Shown here one piece after another: positions 23,991 through 33,025 of a stretch of 64,000 nucleotides of DNA. Source of the DNA: Thermincola ferriacetica (GTDB lineage: Bacteria; Bacillota; Thermincolia; Thermincolales; Thermincolaceae); the NCBI RefSeq assembly GCF_001263415.1, contig NZ_LGTE01000016.1:1-64000 (forward strand), read 5' to 3'. Every line of letters begins with the position of its first letter. The first letter of the stretch is position 1. Made by a program: the position numbers and the translations under genes. The notes under the pieces were generated by a model that was not told the origin of the DNA, ran no database searches, and saw nothing but the letters and a program-made list of their open reading frames with translations.

Positions 23991-26213
23991 ATGAAAAAAC
24001 GCTACAGCGCCATTTTCCTGGCATTAACTCTGGTATTGTGTCTGACTTTGGCAGCGCCTGCCTTTGCAGAAACGAAAACCATGGTACTGAAAATCGGCGA
24101 CCCAAAATTTACTGTGGGCAATGCCGCTCAGGAAGTTGACCCGGGCAGGGGTACAAAACCCGTTATTGTTAAAGGGAGAACGCTTGTACCAATTAGAGCA
24201 ATTGTCGAAACCATGGGCGGCACAGTTGAATGGGCAGCCGCCGAACAAAAGGTTACTGTCAAGGTACTGGACAAGACCGTTGAACTATGGATTGGCAAAA
24301 CGGCTACCATTGTCAATGGAGCCAGCAAAAACACTGATGTTGCGCCGCAAATTATAAACGGTCGGACAATGCTTCCTGCCAGGTTTGTAGCGGAAAACTT
24401 AGGCGCTACTGTCAGTTGGGACCCGGCTACCCAGTCTATTCCAATAACCTTTGACAGGCCTACTGATTTTGCCCTGATCGCCAAAGCCGCTGACAAAGCC
24501 CTGAATGCGGAAACCTTTGCGGCAACCATTAACCCGGAAACCCTTTACGACGCCATCAAAAAAGGAGATAAGAGCTACTTCCTGCTCAGCATCCAAAGCC
24601 GTGAAGATTACGCCAAAGGACACGTACCCGGCGCCATTAACATTCCTTTTAAGGAAATAGCCAAAAAGGAAAATCTGGCTAAACTACCCAAAGATAAGAA
24701 GATTGTGGTTATCTGCTACACCGGCCATACCGCTAGCTATACCGCTATGTTTTTAAATCAGCTCGGCTACAACGCCACCGTTCTCAAGTACGGTACCGAA
24801 GGCTGGAATGACAAGACTGCCGGGATGGGTACCGTTGCACTTTACCCCGGTTCCAAGGGTTACGAGGTAGAAACAACTCCTGTTGCTGCAACAACCAATG
24901 AACTGCCGGCAACAAAAACAAGTACATCTTCCGTAGATGACATAATCATCAACGCCACTGATACATTCCTTAATTCCGGCAAAGCTGCAACCATTAGTCC
25001 GGAAGCCCTTTACGACGCCATCAAGAAAGGCGACAAGAGCTACTTCCTGCTCAGCATCCAGAGCGCTGAAGATTACGCCAAGGGGCACGTGCCCGGCGCT
25101 ATCAATATTCCTTTCAAAGCAATCGCCAAGGAAGAAAACCTGAAAAAACTGCCCAAAGATAAGAAGATTGTAGTTATTTGCTATACCGGTCATACGGCCA
25201 GCTACACCGCCATGCTGCTCAACCAGCTTGGTTATGATGCTACCGTTCTCAAATACGGTACTGCCGGCTGGAACGATAAGACCGCAGGTTTAGGTACTGT
25301 GAAGCCTTACCCCGGTTCCAAAGGATATGAAGTAAACACCAGCAATGACTTTGCAGTAATTGCCGCCGCTGCCGATAAGTTCTTAAATGCTGCCAACTTT
25401 GTGGCAACCGTTAACCCGGAGGACGTTAAGGCTAATCCTAACAAGTACTTCCTTTTAAGTATCCAGAGCGCTGAAGACTATGCCAAGGGACACGTGCCCG
25501 GCGCTATTAACATTCCTTTTAAGCAGATAGCCAAAAAGGAAAACCTGGCTAAACTGCCGAAAAACAAAAAAATTGTCGTTATCTGCTACACCGGCCACAC
25601 GGCCAGCTATACCGCTATGTTCCTGAACCAGTTGGGTTACGACGCCACTGTACTCAAGTTCGGTACCATGGGCTGGAATGATAAGACTGCCGGTATGGGC
25701 GCCGTTAAGCCTTACGCCGGTTCCAAGGGTTACGAAGTAGAGACTAAGGCCGTTGCGGCAACTGTTAACGAACTTCCCAAGGTAATTACCGGTTATGAAG
25801 CACAAGAGGATATCATCATCGCAGCGACCAACGCTTTCCTCAACTCCGGTAAACCTGCCACTGTTAACCCGGAAGACGTGAAAGCCGATCCCAGCAAATA
25901 TTTCCTGCTCAGTATCCAGAGCCCCGAAGATTATGCCAAGGGACATGTTCCCGGTGCCATTAACATTGGCTTCAAAGCTATTGCAAAAGAAGAAAACCTG
26001 AAAAAACTGCCCAAAGATAAGAAGATTGTCGTTATCTGCTACACCGGCCACACGGCCAGCTATACCGCCATGCTGCTCAACCAGCTCGGCTATGACGCCA
26101 CCGTTCTCAAGTTCGGTACTATGGGCTGGAATGACAAGACAGCCGGTATGGGCGCCGTTAAACCTTATGCCGGTTCCAAAGGTTATGAAGTAAAGCAGGG
26201 CGTTAATCCCTAG
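23991..26213 (+). CDS. Secreted protein with copper-amine-oxidase-like N-domain and four rhodanese domains
   Basis: The 740-residue protein has a signal peptide ending APAFAE (about residue 26). A copper amine oxidase N-terminal-type domain follows (about 30-155; GRTLVPIRAIVETMGGTVEW, GRTMLPARFVAENLGATVSW). Four rhodanese domains each carry VICYTGHTAS; their Cys lie at residues 242, 397, 532 and 683. The domains are very alike, as are their DNA repeats. Rhodaneses move or bind sulfane sulfur, so this is probably an extracytoplasmic sulfur-handling protein. It starts at ATG 23991 with GGAGGG upstream. It interrupts the lipid-sugar locus on the opposite strand. Confidence 0.9.
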   Translation: MKKRYSAIFLALTLVLCLTLAAPAFAETKTMVLKIGDPKFTVGNAAQEVDPGRGTKPVIVKGRTLVPIRAIVETMGGTVEWAAAEQKVTVKVLDKTVELWIGKTATIVNGASKNTDVAPQIINGRTMLPARFVAENLGATVSWDPATQSIPITFDRPTDFALIAKAADKALNAETFAATINPETLYDAIKKGDKSYFLLSIQSREDYAKGHVPGAINIPFKEIAKKENLAKLPKDKKIVVICYTGHTASYTAMFLNQLGYNATVLKYGTEGWNDKTAGMGTVALYPGSKGYEVETTPVAATTNELPATKTSTSSVDDIIINATDTFLNSGKAATISPEALYDAIKKGDKSYFLLSIQSAEDYAKGHVPGAINIPFKAIAKEENLKKLPKDKKIVVICYTGHTASYTAMLLNQLGYDATVLKYGTAGWNDKTAGLGTVKPYPGSKGYEVNTSNDFAVIAAAADKFLNAANFVATVNPEDVKANPNKYFLLSIQSAEDYAKGHVPGAINIPFKQIAKKENLAKLPKNKKIVVICYTGHTASYTAMFLNQLGYDATVLKFGTMGWNDKTAGMGAVKPYAGSKGYEVETKAVAATVNELPKVITGYEAQEDIIIAATNAFLNSGKPATVNPEDVKADPSKYFLLSIQSPEDYAKGHVPGAINIGFKAIAKEENLKKLPKDKKIVVICYTGHTASYTAMLLNQLGYDATVLKFGTMGWNDKTAGMGAVKPYAGSKGYEVKQGVNP

Positions 26214-26258
26214 TCAGAAACGTTAATCCCTAGTCAAAAACTCTGTTAAGTTGAAATT

Positions 26259-26308
26259 GCTGAAACCCGGCCAAATCGTCATCCGAGACTCACGGCCGGG
26301 TTTTCAGC
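26259..26308 (+). terminator. Hairpin after the tetra-rhodanese gene
   Basis: GCTGAAACCCGGCC pairs with GGCCGGGTTTTCAGC around a loop of about 21 bases, 45 bases after the stop. It is related to the repeat hairpin at about 26735-26775, so it may be a repeat element used as a terminator. A T-run after the stem is not obvious. Confidence 0.55.
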
Positions 26309-26686
26309 ATTAGGCCGGAAACAGTGATTTCACGCCCTCACTTTTGTTAAAACAGGCTTGCCGCCCTCCGCCAAGTTGAAACTTATTGTTTTACCTCCAT
26401 AGCGGCTACCTGCAACTACGAAACAACGGTTGCCTCACCGGTACAGCATCTACCTGACAACGGAAGGGTGTAGGGTTCGCAGGCTACCGTTAAGGAGCGA
26501 CTGCGCCCACAAAACCGCAGCCAGACAGGCTGGGGGTTCCCGCATGTTTGAAGATGGCGAAGGCCCACTGGACGATGAAAAATACTGTTTCAAAGCTATA
26601 CCTCTGCACTGTTCTACGAAGTAGCAAAAAGCCGCTGTATAGTAAAGTAATAAGTTGCGACTTGGTGGAGGGTGGATAGACAGTGT

Positions 26687-26731
26687 TAACGACAGTGAAG
26701 GCTTGAAATCGCTGTTTCCGGCACGGACGCC
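26687..26731 (-). repeat. Dispersed repeat segment a, right copy
   Basis: Exact 45-base reverse complement of 428-472. Confidence 0.85.
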
Positions 26732-26811
26732 GGAAACCCGGCCATTGAGTCAGGACGACGATTTGGCCGGGTTCAGCGATTTCAACTGAACGGAGTTTAC
26801 ACTATCTCCGC

Positions 26812-26851
26812 CCGTAACCTCGGAGCAACGGTTACTTCACTATACAGCGGC
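26812..26851 (-). repeat. Dispersed repeat segment b, right copy
   Basis: Exact 40-base reverse complement of 261-300. Colinear with segment a in inverted orientation, separated by different filler (a CCCGGCC hairpin here, an ACAGAG palindrome on the left). Confidence 0.85.
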
Positions 26852-27023
26852 ATTTATAACTACTGACTTTTGAAAATAATATGAGCCATCAAGTTCGGGA
26901 ACACTGCCTGCCTGGCCAGGGTTTGCAGCTTAAAGCTCCTTGGTAGCGGAGAACCCCGCCCGCCCTTCCGTGGTTAAAGGAAGGTGTAGCCTCGGAGCAA
27001 CGGTTGTTTTACCAAGAGCGGCA

Positions 27024-28808
27024 TCATCTGTACGGCGGAGGCGTCAGGATTTCAAAAAAGCTGTTCTGCCATACGGTTTTATACTGCTTTTCCCGGATAA
27101 ACCTTTCCATTGTTTTACGGTTCTCCACGTGATAAACGGTCTGCACCAAAGGTGATTTCGATTTGGGCCAGTCAAAATCTTCCGTATTCCCTTTCGCCCT
27201 AACAATAACAGGTAAATAGGGTCTTTCCTTTTCCGCCTTTTCCAATGCTTCCCTGAACTTATCTGGCCCGTACAGCATGGGCCATGCGCTGTACAGATAC
27301 GGTTTCGTTTTGGTTAAAAAATAAACCAGGGAAATTTGTTCATAAGCCAGTAAATAATCGCCCTCTTTTACGTAATGCGGCAGCTCATCCAGCAGTTCCT
27401 GGACTACTTGGGCCCTCTCCCGGGTGGTAAAAACCCCTTTCAGCCTTTCGTGCTGCACCGGGTAAGCCATTTTAAACCTGTCGCTGGCATCCCGGTAAGT
27501 ATAATAATAGGCAGACTGTAGGGTGAAGAAAACAAAGAGCAGGGTGGCCACCGCTTTGAGCAGGTTTAATTCGCTTTTATTTACCCTTAACCCTAATGGG
27601 CCGGTGCTAATTTTTATTTCTTTTATTCTTGCACAAAAAGCAAAGACCAGTGGAATCGCTAAATACATGCCGTATATGGAATTTCTCAGAGCCACGTTGG
27701 AACCCAGGGGAGCCAAAATCAAAATCAACAGCGCTACCAGGGCTACCGGCCGCAATTCCTGCTGTCCCGCCCCGGTCAAATTCCCTCGCCACAAAAGCAA
27801 AACCAGGCCAAGATTCAAACTCCCCAGCGTAATCATAAGCATGTTCACCCAATCCAGGCAGAAATCATAAAAGTAATAGAGTGTAGCGGCAGCGGCAGCA
27901 AGTATAACCGCAAATTGGAGCAACCTGCTGCCAAGTTTGGCCGTTACAGTCAGTACCAACGCCACAGCAGTAAGGCCCAGGATGATCCAGCCCATTACAT
28001 AGGCCATTGTTTTATGATGGCGCAGGAATATATTTATGAGTTTATCGCTGTTATGGTGTCCCGTAGGGTCCTTCAGCATGGTAAAGGTCCCCTTAAAAGC
28101 AGCAATGTAACCGTCAAGATGTCCCAATAAATAAATGGCCAAAAGCGTCAGCAAAACAGCGGCAATGTACCCCGACAGGAAAAAAAGCGCCTGCTTTACC
28201 TGAGAGGAAATGGGGTCGCGCCTGATATAGCCATAGAAAAAAATAGCTATAACCAGAAAGAACCCTAGTATGTTGGGCAGCCGGATAAATATATTCAGGC
28301 CCAGCACAAAAGCGGCCACAAAAATCTTTAAATTTTCCCTGCTTTTTAATCCGTCTATGAAGAAATAGGCGGCCAAAACATAAAAGAAAGCCGTTAAACT
28401 GTTGTAATTAAACAGGTAACCGGACCTGTTAATGAAGATAAGGGCCAAGAAAAGCCCCCAATACAGGTATCGCCGCTCAATATAGGGCTGTAATATCTTG
28501 AAGGAACAATAAAGGGTGGCATAAACAAGCAGCACGGCAGCAATCCGGTAACCCAAAAGTCCTAGGGTATCACCGAAAAAATAGCCCCAGATGCCTCCCA
28601 GTATGTCTGTTAACCATATCCTGAAACTGGCCTCCACACTTGACGGATCGCTGAATATCAACTGATAATTGGTGATAACATAACCTGTATCGGTAAAGTC
28701 AAGCCCCTGCCAGATAAACAGAAGAGGATAAAAAACCAAGAGAGAAATTATGAAGAAATTATTGACAGCAGACCGGTCGGGGTTTAGAGGAAGCTTTCTA
28801 AACATCAA
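27024..28808 (-). CDS. Polytopic membrane protein, possible GT-C-type glycosyltransferase
   Basis: The 594-residue protein has about ten to twelve hydrophobic spans over residues 15-440 and a soluble C-terminal part. I recognise no exact family. An early segment with FTDTGYVITNYQ after the first span recalls the acidic outside loop of GT-C enzymes that use lipid-linked sugars. It overlaps the 3' end of wecE by 11 bases, so the two are coupled. It may transfer the sugar to an acceptor. It could instead be a polymerase or unrelated membrane protein. Confidence 0.6.
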   Translation of the reverse strand: MMFRKLPLNPDRSAVNNFFIISLLVFYPLLFIWQGLDFTDTGYVITNYQLIFSDPSSVEASFRIWLTDILGGIWGYFFGDTLGLLGYRIAAVLLVYATLYCSFKILQPYIERRYLYWGLFLALIFINRSGYLFNYNSLTAFFYVLAAYFFIDGLKSRENLKIFVAAFVLGLNIFIRLPNILGFFLVIAIFFYGYIRRDPISSQVKQALFFLSGYIAAVLLTLLAIYLLGHLDGYIAAFKGTFTMLKDPTGHHNSDKLINIFLRHHKTMAYVMGWIILGLTAVALVLTVTAKLGSRLLQFAVILAAAAATLYYFYDFCLDWVNMLMITLGSLNLGLVLLLWRGNLTGAGQQELRPVALVALLILILAPLGSNVALRNSIYGMYLAIPLVFAFCARIKEIKISTGPLGLRVNKSELNLLKAVATLLFVFFTLQSAYYYTYRDASDRFKMAYPVQHERLKGVFTTRERAQVVQELLDELPHYVKEGDYLLAYEQISLVYFLTKTKPYLYSAWPMLYGPDKFREALEKAEKERPYLPVIVRAKGNTEDFDWPKSKSPLVQTVYHVENRKTMERFIREKQYKTVWQNSFFEILTPPPYR

Positions 28809-29931
28809 AAAAACTCCTTACCACCTGAATTACATAATCCACTTGACTGCTCTCCATTTTGTAATATAAAGGCAGCCGTACCAATCGTTCACTTTCTCTG
28901 GTAGTGTAAATATCGGCACCGCTGAAAAGACCAAATTTTACCCCAGCCACAGAGCTGTGTAAGGGAACATAATGAAAAGCTCCTTGTACACCATGCTTTC
29001 TCAGGTACTGCAGGAATTCTGTGCGTTCCTGCAGGTCACGGACCTTGATATAAAAGATACTGGCGTTATGTCTGCAATCGTCCGGAATATGGGGCAGTTC
29101 AATGGCACCTCTGTCCCTTAAAGGCTTTAAGCCGATATAATAACGTTCCCAGCTTTTCAGGCGGTCTCTGTTAATGGCCTCAGCTTCTTCCAACTGCGCA
29201 TATAGGAAAGCAGCATTTAACTCACTGGGCAGGTAGGAGGACCCTACATCTATCCAGGAATACTTGTCCACTTCTCCGCGCAAAAAACTGGACCGGTTTG
29301 TCCCTTTTTCCCTGATATATTCAGCCCGGTCAACAAAGCGCCGGTCATTGATTAGAAGGGCTCCCCCCTCGCCGCAGGTATAATTTTTGGTATCATGGAA
29401 ACTATAGCACCCTAAATGGCCTATCGTGCCAAGAGCCTTTCCCTTATAAGTACTCATTACCGCCTGGGCCGCATCCTCGATGACAAGCAAATTGTGTTTC
29501 CCGGCAATTTTCATGATAGTATCCATATCACAGGCTACACCTGCATAATGCACGGGTACAATCGCCTTTGTCCGCTCCGTTACAGCCCTTTCAATCAGTT
29601 TTTCATCCATGTTCATCGTATCCGGACGTATATCTGTAAAAACAATCTTCGCCCCCCTTAGCACAAAAGCATTGGCCGTGGAAACAAAGGTATAAGAGGG
29701 CATGATCACCTCGTCCCCTGGCTGGATGCCGGCCAGTATAGCACTCATTTCCAGCGCATGGGTACACGATGTAGTCAGTAAAGCCTTCAGACAACCACAA
29801 TTCTCTGTCAACCAGGCATGGCACTTGCGGGAAAATTCCCCGTCACCCGACAGTTTATTATTGGCTATGGCCTTTGCAATATAATAAGTTTCTTTGCCTG
29901 TAACAGCCGGTATGTTAAACGGTACTTTCAT
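28798..29931 (-). CDS. wecE: dTDP-4-amino-4,6-dideoxygalactose transaminase
   Basis: The 377-residue PLP enzyme of the DegT/DnrJ/EryC1/StrS family matches WecE/RffA along its length. Seen are GDEVIMPSYTFVSTANAF, VIVPVHYAGVA-type text, VIEDAAQAVMSTYKG and SFHDTKNYTCGEGGALL with the PLP-binding Lys. The enzyme makes TDP-4-amino-4,6-dideoxygalactose (TDP-Fuc4N). Its 3' end overlaps the downstream membrane-protein gene by 11 bases. A broken rmlA-like piece lies just upstream, as if a sugar nucleotide gene has been lost. Confidence 0.93.
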   Translation of the reverse strand: MKVPFNIPAVTGKETYYIAKAIANNKLSGDGEFSRKCHAWLTENCGCLKALLTTSCTHALEMSAILAGIQPGDEVIMPSYTFVSTANAFVLRGAKIVFTDIRPDTMNMDEKLIERAVTERTKAIVPVHYAGVACDMDTIMKIAGKHNLLVIEDAAQAVMSTYKGKALGTIGHLGCYSFHDTKNYTCGEGGALLINDRRFVDRAEYIREKGTNRSSFLRGEVDKYSWIDVGSSYLPSELNAAFLYAQLEEAEAINRDRLKSWERYYIGLKPLRDRGAIELPHIPDDCRHNASIFYIKVRDLQERTEFLQYLRKHGVQGAFHYVPLHSSVAGVKFGLFSGADIYTTRESERLVRLPLYYKMESSQVDYVIQVVRSFFDV

Positions 29932-29967
29932 AACAAGCTCCTTCCGGTTTTTTGAAAAACAGTAAGG

Positions 29968-30110
29968 CTAAAATTTCGAACCAGTCGCCATTTTTGCCCG
30001 TACCAAATCCAACAAGTACTGGCCATACTCGCTGTTTTTCAGCGGTTCAGCCAACTGAAGCAGTTGATGGTTTTGTTCACGAATGCACATTCAATACCGG
30101 CAAATCCTTG
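29968..30110 (-). pseudogene. Remnant of a glucose-1-phosphate thymidylyltransferase (rmlA/rffH-like), 3' end only
   Basis: Reading the minus strand, the last frame gives LLQLAEPLKNSEYGQYLLDL and then RAKMATGSKF before the TAG at 29968-29970. This closely matches the C-terminus of RmlA/RffH enzymes. A few bases upstream the matching text (GIECAFVNKTIN) is in another frame and in-frame stops follow, so the piece is frameshifted. The rest of the gene is absent. RffH makes TDP-glucose for the WecE pathway and the remnant lies directly upstream of wecE in the same orientation. Confidence 0.75.
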
Positions 30111-30368
30111 TCCCCTGCATTACCGGCAGCCCCTTCTATTAATTATAAGCTTAACTTTTGCATTTTGAAAGTCATTGTCGGTCCCTGTAATGGTGATACC
30201 ATTGTTTCGAAACTTTGGCTTCCGTACATATTTCTCTGCCAGGCAGTCATAAGCGTAATTTATATCCTTATCAAAGTTTCTTTCAGTAAAAAAAAACAGC
30301 TTTTCCATATGTTAAAATAAAAGTGAAAAATATAACAAGCCAATGCGCATGGCTGGAACGAGAGTAAC
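30111..30368. other. Intergenic region upstream of the second split-Soret cytochrome
   Basis: A 62-residue minus-strand frame (30120-30308, with KDINYAYDCLAEKYVRK) lacks a ribosome binding site and is not recognised. I treat the stretch as non-coding, with the promoter of the downstream cytochrome gene probably in its right part. Confidence 0.5.
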
Positions 30369-30395
30369 TTGTTAAAAAAAACTGGAGGTGGTCGT

Positions 30396-31265
30396 ATGTC
30401 TGACAAAAACAAGTTTCTGGAAAACCTATCCCGAAGAAGTTTCCTCGTCAACGCCGGGAAATTTGCTGCCGGCGCCATGGTGGGCTTCAGCGGCCTGAGT
30501 CTGGCCGGCTGCGCGGCTTCTCCGAAAGAGTCCGCATCCGAACAGGCGTCTCAAAACGGTCCAGACGTAAAAATTCCCAAGCTGCCCTGGCCGTATAAAA
30601 AACTTGATCCTGAAGTGGTCAGAAGGAAAGCCCACGACAATTACTACCGTGATGATGCTCACTGCATGGAAACAACCTTCAGTACTATTGTGGAAGAATT
30701 GGCCAAAGAAGTCGGGTTTCCATACACTGTTATCCCGGTCGAGATGGCTCATTACGGAGCAGGCGGCGTAATGAACTGGTCTACTTTGTGTGGAGCCTTA
30801 AACGGCTCATGCATGGCCATGAACCTGGTACTCGGCAAAAAAGGCGATGCCCTGGAAAAAGCCGTCAATGAATTGATGGGCTGGTATACCAAAGCAAAGT
30901 TTCCCTCCGATCAAAGCAATAAATTTGACGGACCGAAAGTTAAAGGGCCTCTGCCCCAAAGTATCGGCACCTCGCCATTATGTCATGTTTCAGTATCTAT
31001 GTGGTGCAATGCTTCCGGTATGAAATCATTCAGCCCCGAACGGGCCGAGCGGTGTGCGCGGCTTAGCGGTGATACCGCTGCCAAGGCCGTGGAAATATTA
31101 AACCAATACCTCGAAAAAGGGGAAATCACACCCGTTTATGCAGATCCCGCTTCCATCCAGGAATGCGGCGCCTGCCACGGCAAAGGCGGCTTGATCGAAG
31201 ACTCCCGCGGCAAGATGGATTGTGTCCAATGCCACGAACCACATGAAAAGAAACCGGCAAAATAA
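30396..31265 (+). CDS. Split-Soret-like c-type cytochrome, Tat-exported (copy B)
   Basis: The 289-residue protein parallels the one at 14536. It has a Tat-like SRRSFLV leader with lipobox LAGC, the segment NWSTLCGALNGSCMAMNL, LCHVSVSMWCNASG, and two C-terminal heme sites CGACH and CVQCH. ATG 30396 has GGAGGTGG 4 bases upstream; the frame opens 9 codons earlier. It ends before a hairpin at 31327 and faces a convergent YeeE/YedE pair. The repeated pairing with YeeE/YedE genes suggests a shared sulfur-related job. Confidence 0.85.
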   Translation: MSDKNKFLENLSRRSFLVNAGKFAAGAMVGFSGLSLAGCAASPKESASEQASQNGPDVKIPKLPWPYKKLDPEVVRRKAHDNYYRDDAHCMETTFSTIVEELAKEVGFPYTVIPVEMAHYGAGGVMNWSTLCGALNGSCMAMNLVLGKKGDALEKAVNELMGWYTKAKFPSDQSNKFDGPKVKGPLPQSIGTSPLCHVSVSMWCNASGMKSFSPERAERCARLSGDTAAKAVEILNQYLEKGEITPVYADPASIQECGACHGKGGLIEDSRGKMDCVQCHEPHEKKPAK

Positions 31266-31326
31266 GTTCCACGGCATTTAACAACAAAGCTACCCAGTCA
31301 TCCCCTTATTTCAAAAGTCCCTAAAA

Positions 31327-31366
31327 CCAGGAAAGGAGGCTTCCCGGTGAAGAGCCTCCTTTCTTG
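31327..31366. terminator. Bidirectional terminator between cytochrome copy B and the YeeE/YedE pair
   Basis: CCAGGAAAGGAGGCT pairs with AGCCTCCTTTCTTGG across a loop of about 11 bases. It lies 60 bases after the cytochrome stop and directly before the stop of the convergent gene at 31368, so it can serve both strands. Confidence 0.75.
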
Positions 31367-31367
31367 G

Positions 31368-31967
31368 TTATACGTCTTTGGCAGGTTGTGTATTAACTCC
31401 GGCCGATTCTTTTTTACCGCCGGGCACAAATAACTTGTGGATAAGGAACGCGCCTCCTGCAAATACTGCCACCCAGATTATCAACCCGACTCCGTAGCTG
31501 ACTCCCAGGGCGCTGTACAATGTCATCTTGCCAAGGTTATACGGAGCAATAAAGAGCTTATCCATTACAGGGTAGACATGGGCATACAGCGCGGCGCCCA
31601 GTAAACCTCCCAATATTCCATAGAGGGCATCTTTTTTCCCTTCCCCAAGGGAAACCATTACTGTACCGGGGCAGCCGCCCAGCAAAGCAAAGCCCACGCC
31701 GAATATCAGGCTGCCGACAATCAGTCTCATCCACTGCATCGGCGCTATATAGATTACACTGTCGGTCAGGAAAACACCGATAGACCCGACAGCAACTGCT
31801 ACCATCATAAACTTGAGCACACCAAAATCTTTCAGCAAAAGCATTTTAAGAATCTTATCATAGCGGGACGCACCTATTTTAAAGATAACAAAACCAAAAG
31901 CTATACCTGTAATAAGTCCTAACAACAAAACACTGAAGGGTGTGCCGGTTCTCACAAATTCCGTCAT
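31368..31967 (-). CDS. YeeE/YedE family transporter half (copy B2)
   Basis: The 199-residue membrane protein has about five spans. The motif GFALLGGCPGTVMVSLGEG carries the conserved Cys. It starts within the stop codon of the partner at 31967 (TAATG), so the two are translationally coupled. The paired half-size layout matches two-gene YeeE/YedE transporters of sulfur compounds. No TusA gene accompanies this pair, unlike the set at 15.7-17.1 kb. Confidence 0.85.
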   Translation of the reverse strand: MTEFVRTGTPFSVLLLGLITGIAFGFVIFKIGASRYDKILKMLLLKDFGVLKFMMVAVAVGSIGVFLTDSVIYIAPMQWMRLIVGSLIFGVGFALLGGCPGTVMVSLGEGKKDALYGILGGLLGAALYAHVYPVMDKLFIAPYNLGKMTLYSALGVSYGVGLIIWVAVFAGGAFLIHKLFVPGGKKESAGVNTQPAKDV

Positions 31968-32491
31968 TATACATCCCTCCCTCTATAGAGAAGCTTGGCT
32001 GTAATTACACCTGAAACAAACATTCCGGCAGCAAAAACCAGAGAAGCCAGGGCTAACTGGCTGCCACCGCTCATAAAGAGCCCGCTGGTGCAGCCGCCTG
32101 CCAGCCGGGAACCAAACAGTAAAAATACACCGCCAAGAAATGCGTGCCAGTATCTTCTCCCGGGGCTACGACTGATATGTTGCGCAAACATTTCGGGAAC
32201 ATCCTCTGCTTTCTTGCCTACAACAAAGAAACGTGCGATGAGACCGGCAACTATTAATCCCAAGACAAAGAAAGTCTGCCACTCTGCGACCGGAGCTGCT
32301 TCCCTATAGTAATGAACAGTATTCGCAACATATTCCGGGGAAATGAACTCCAGGATATGACCGGCTACACGTTCATAAGTCGTAGCCGTTCCGACCGGGT
32401 GGCCTGTGGCAAAAGCAAAAGTAATAACCAATCCCAGGGCGATTCCGGCTACAACCCAGTGCCATTCACGATGACTCTGATTTTGACTCAT
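31967..32491 (-). CDS. YeeE/YedE family transporter half (copy B1)
   Basis: The 174-residue membrane protein has the family text FGSRLAGGCTSGLFMSGGSQ with the conserved Cys, preceded by GRRYWHAFLGGVFLLF. It is first in the pair and overlaps the next gene by one base. AAGGAGGGGG precedes the ATG. It probably forms one transporter with the protein at 31368 for thiosulfate or another sulfur or selenium species. Confidence 0.85.
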   Translation of the reverse strand: MSQNQSHREWHWVVAGIALGLVITFAFATGHPVGTATTYERVAGHILEFISPEYVANTVHYYREAAPVAEWQTFFVLGLIVAGLIARFFVVGKKAEDVPEMFAQHISRSPGRRYWHAFLGGVFLLFGSRLAGGCTSGLFMSGGSQLALASLVFAAGMFVSGVITAKLLYRGRDV

Positions 32492-32666
32492 ATTACCCCC
32501 TCCTTTTCAATTTGGTATATATTGTTATATACATTATACCGGTACGGGGTATTATTGTCAAGGGGTTTATTTCAGGAAGGGCTGTTCACAATCATTTTTA
32601 CAGCCACATGGACCGGTCTGTTCTGCAATGGCATTATGGGTTGAGCGGAACGCATGCAAAATCAGG

Positions 32667-32999
32667 TTAATGGGTGTAGTCAATAATTTTAATCCGATCA
32701 CCCAGTTTCTTCGCAATCGCTTCTTTTATTGTTTTAGCATGTGGACAGGCAAACCCAATCGGGTTGCCCCGGGTAATGCATGATGCCAGAACAACGGTAT
32801 CTGCTCCGCGTTTAACCATTTCAACGGCCCTCGTCACAGCTTTTTTACCCGGACATCCGCCACAGGTATTGACTCCGATCAATTCAATATTTTCCTGCAC
32901 ATTTTCAAAAGCACATTTTTTATCTTTCATCACCAGAAAATCTGTAGTAGCCGGGCACATGTCCTCAGTTTGCCTGCATCTGATCAAGCCAACTTTCAT
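32667..32999 (-). CDS. CGGC domain protein
   Basis: The 110-residue protein has the CGGC signature in VNTCGGCPGKKAV and several further Cys (RCRQTEDMCP, ASCITRG, FACPHAK). It matches the CGGC domain family (PF08821), thought to bind a metal or redox cofactor. AGAGGTG precedes the ATG. It follows the YeeE/YedE pair on the same strand but 170 bases apart, so a link is uncertain. Confidence 0.85.
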   Translation of the reverse strand: MKVGLIRCRQTEDMCPATTDFLVMKDKKCAFENVQENIELIGVNTCGGCPGKKAVTRAVEMVKRGADTVVLASCITRGNPIGFACPHAKTIKEAIAKKLGDRIKIIDYTH

Positions 33000-33025
33000 A
33001 TCAACACCTCTTTAAAAAAAACAGA

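Larger units (their letters stand above)
26214..27023. repeat. Repeat-rich intergenic region, right mosaic
   Basis: No gene is supported in these 810 bases. A direct repeat GTTAATCCCTAGTCA spans the rhodanese stop (26204-26235). Hairpin 26259-26308 and its relative near 26735-26775 share CCCGGCC arms and similar loops in opposite orientation. Segments a' (26687-26731) and b' (26812-26851) are exact inverted copies of parts of 1-603. 26880-27020 holds a further copy related to 120-300. Confidence 0.8.

Noticed and set aside
24753-26051. Long antisense frames across the rhodanese repeats
   Set aside because: They recur with each DNA repeat and mirror the codon pattern of the true gene; they lack binding sites.
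26214-27023. CRISPR array suspicion from repeated segments
   Set aside because: Segments are few, differ in length, are inverted and are not separated by regular spacers; no cas genes are nearby.
26430-27155. Small frames in the right repeat mosaic
   Set aside because: They cross repeat borders and differ between copies, so they are not conserved coding sequence.
30120-30308. 62-residue minus-strand frame upstream of cytochrome copy B
   Set aside because: No ribosome binding site and no recognisable family; it might be a remnant but cannot be supported.
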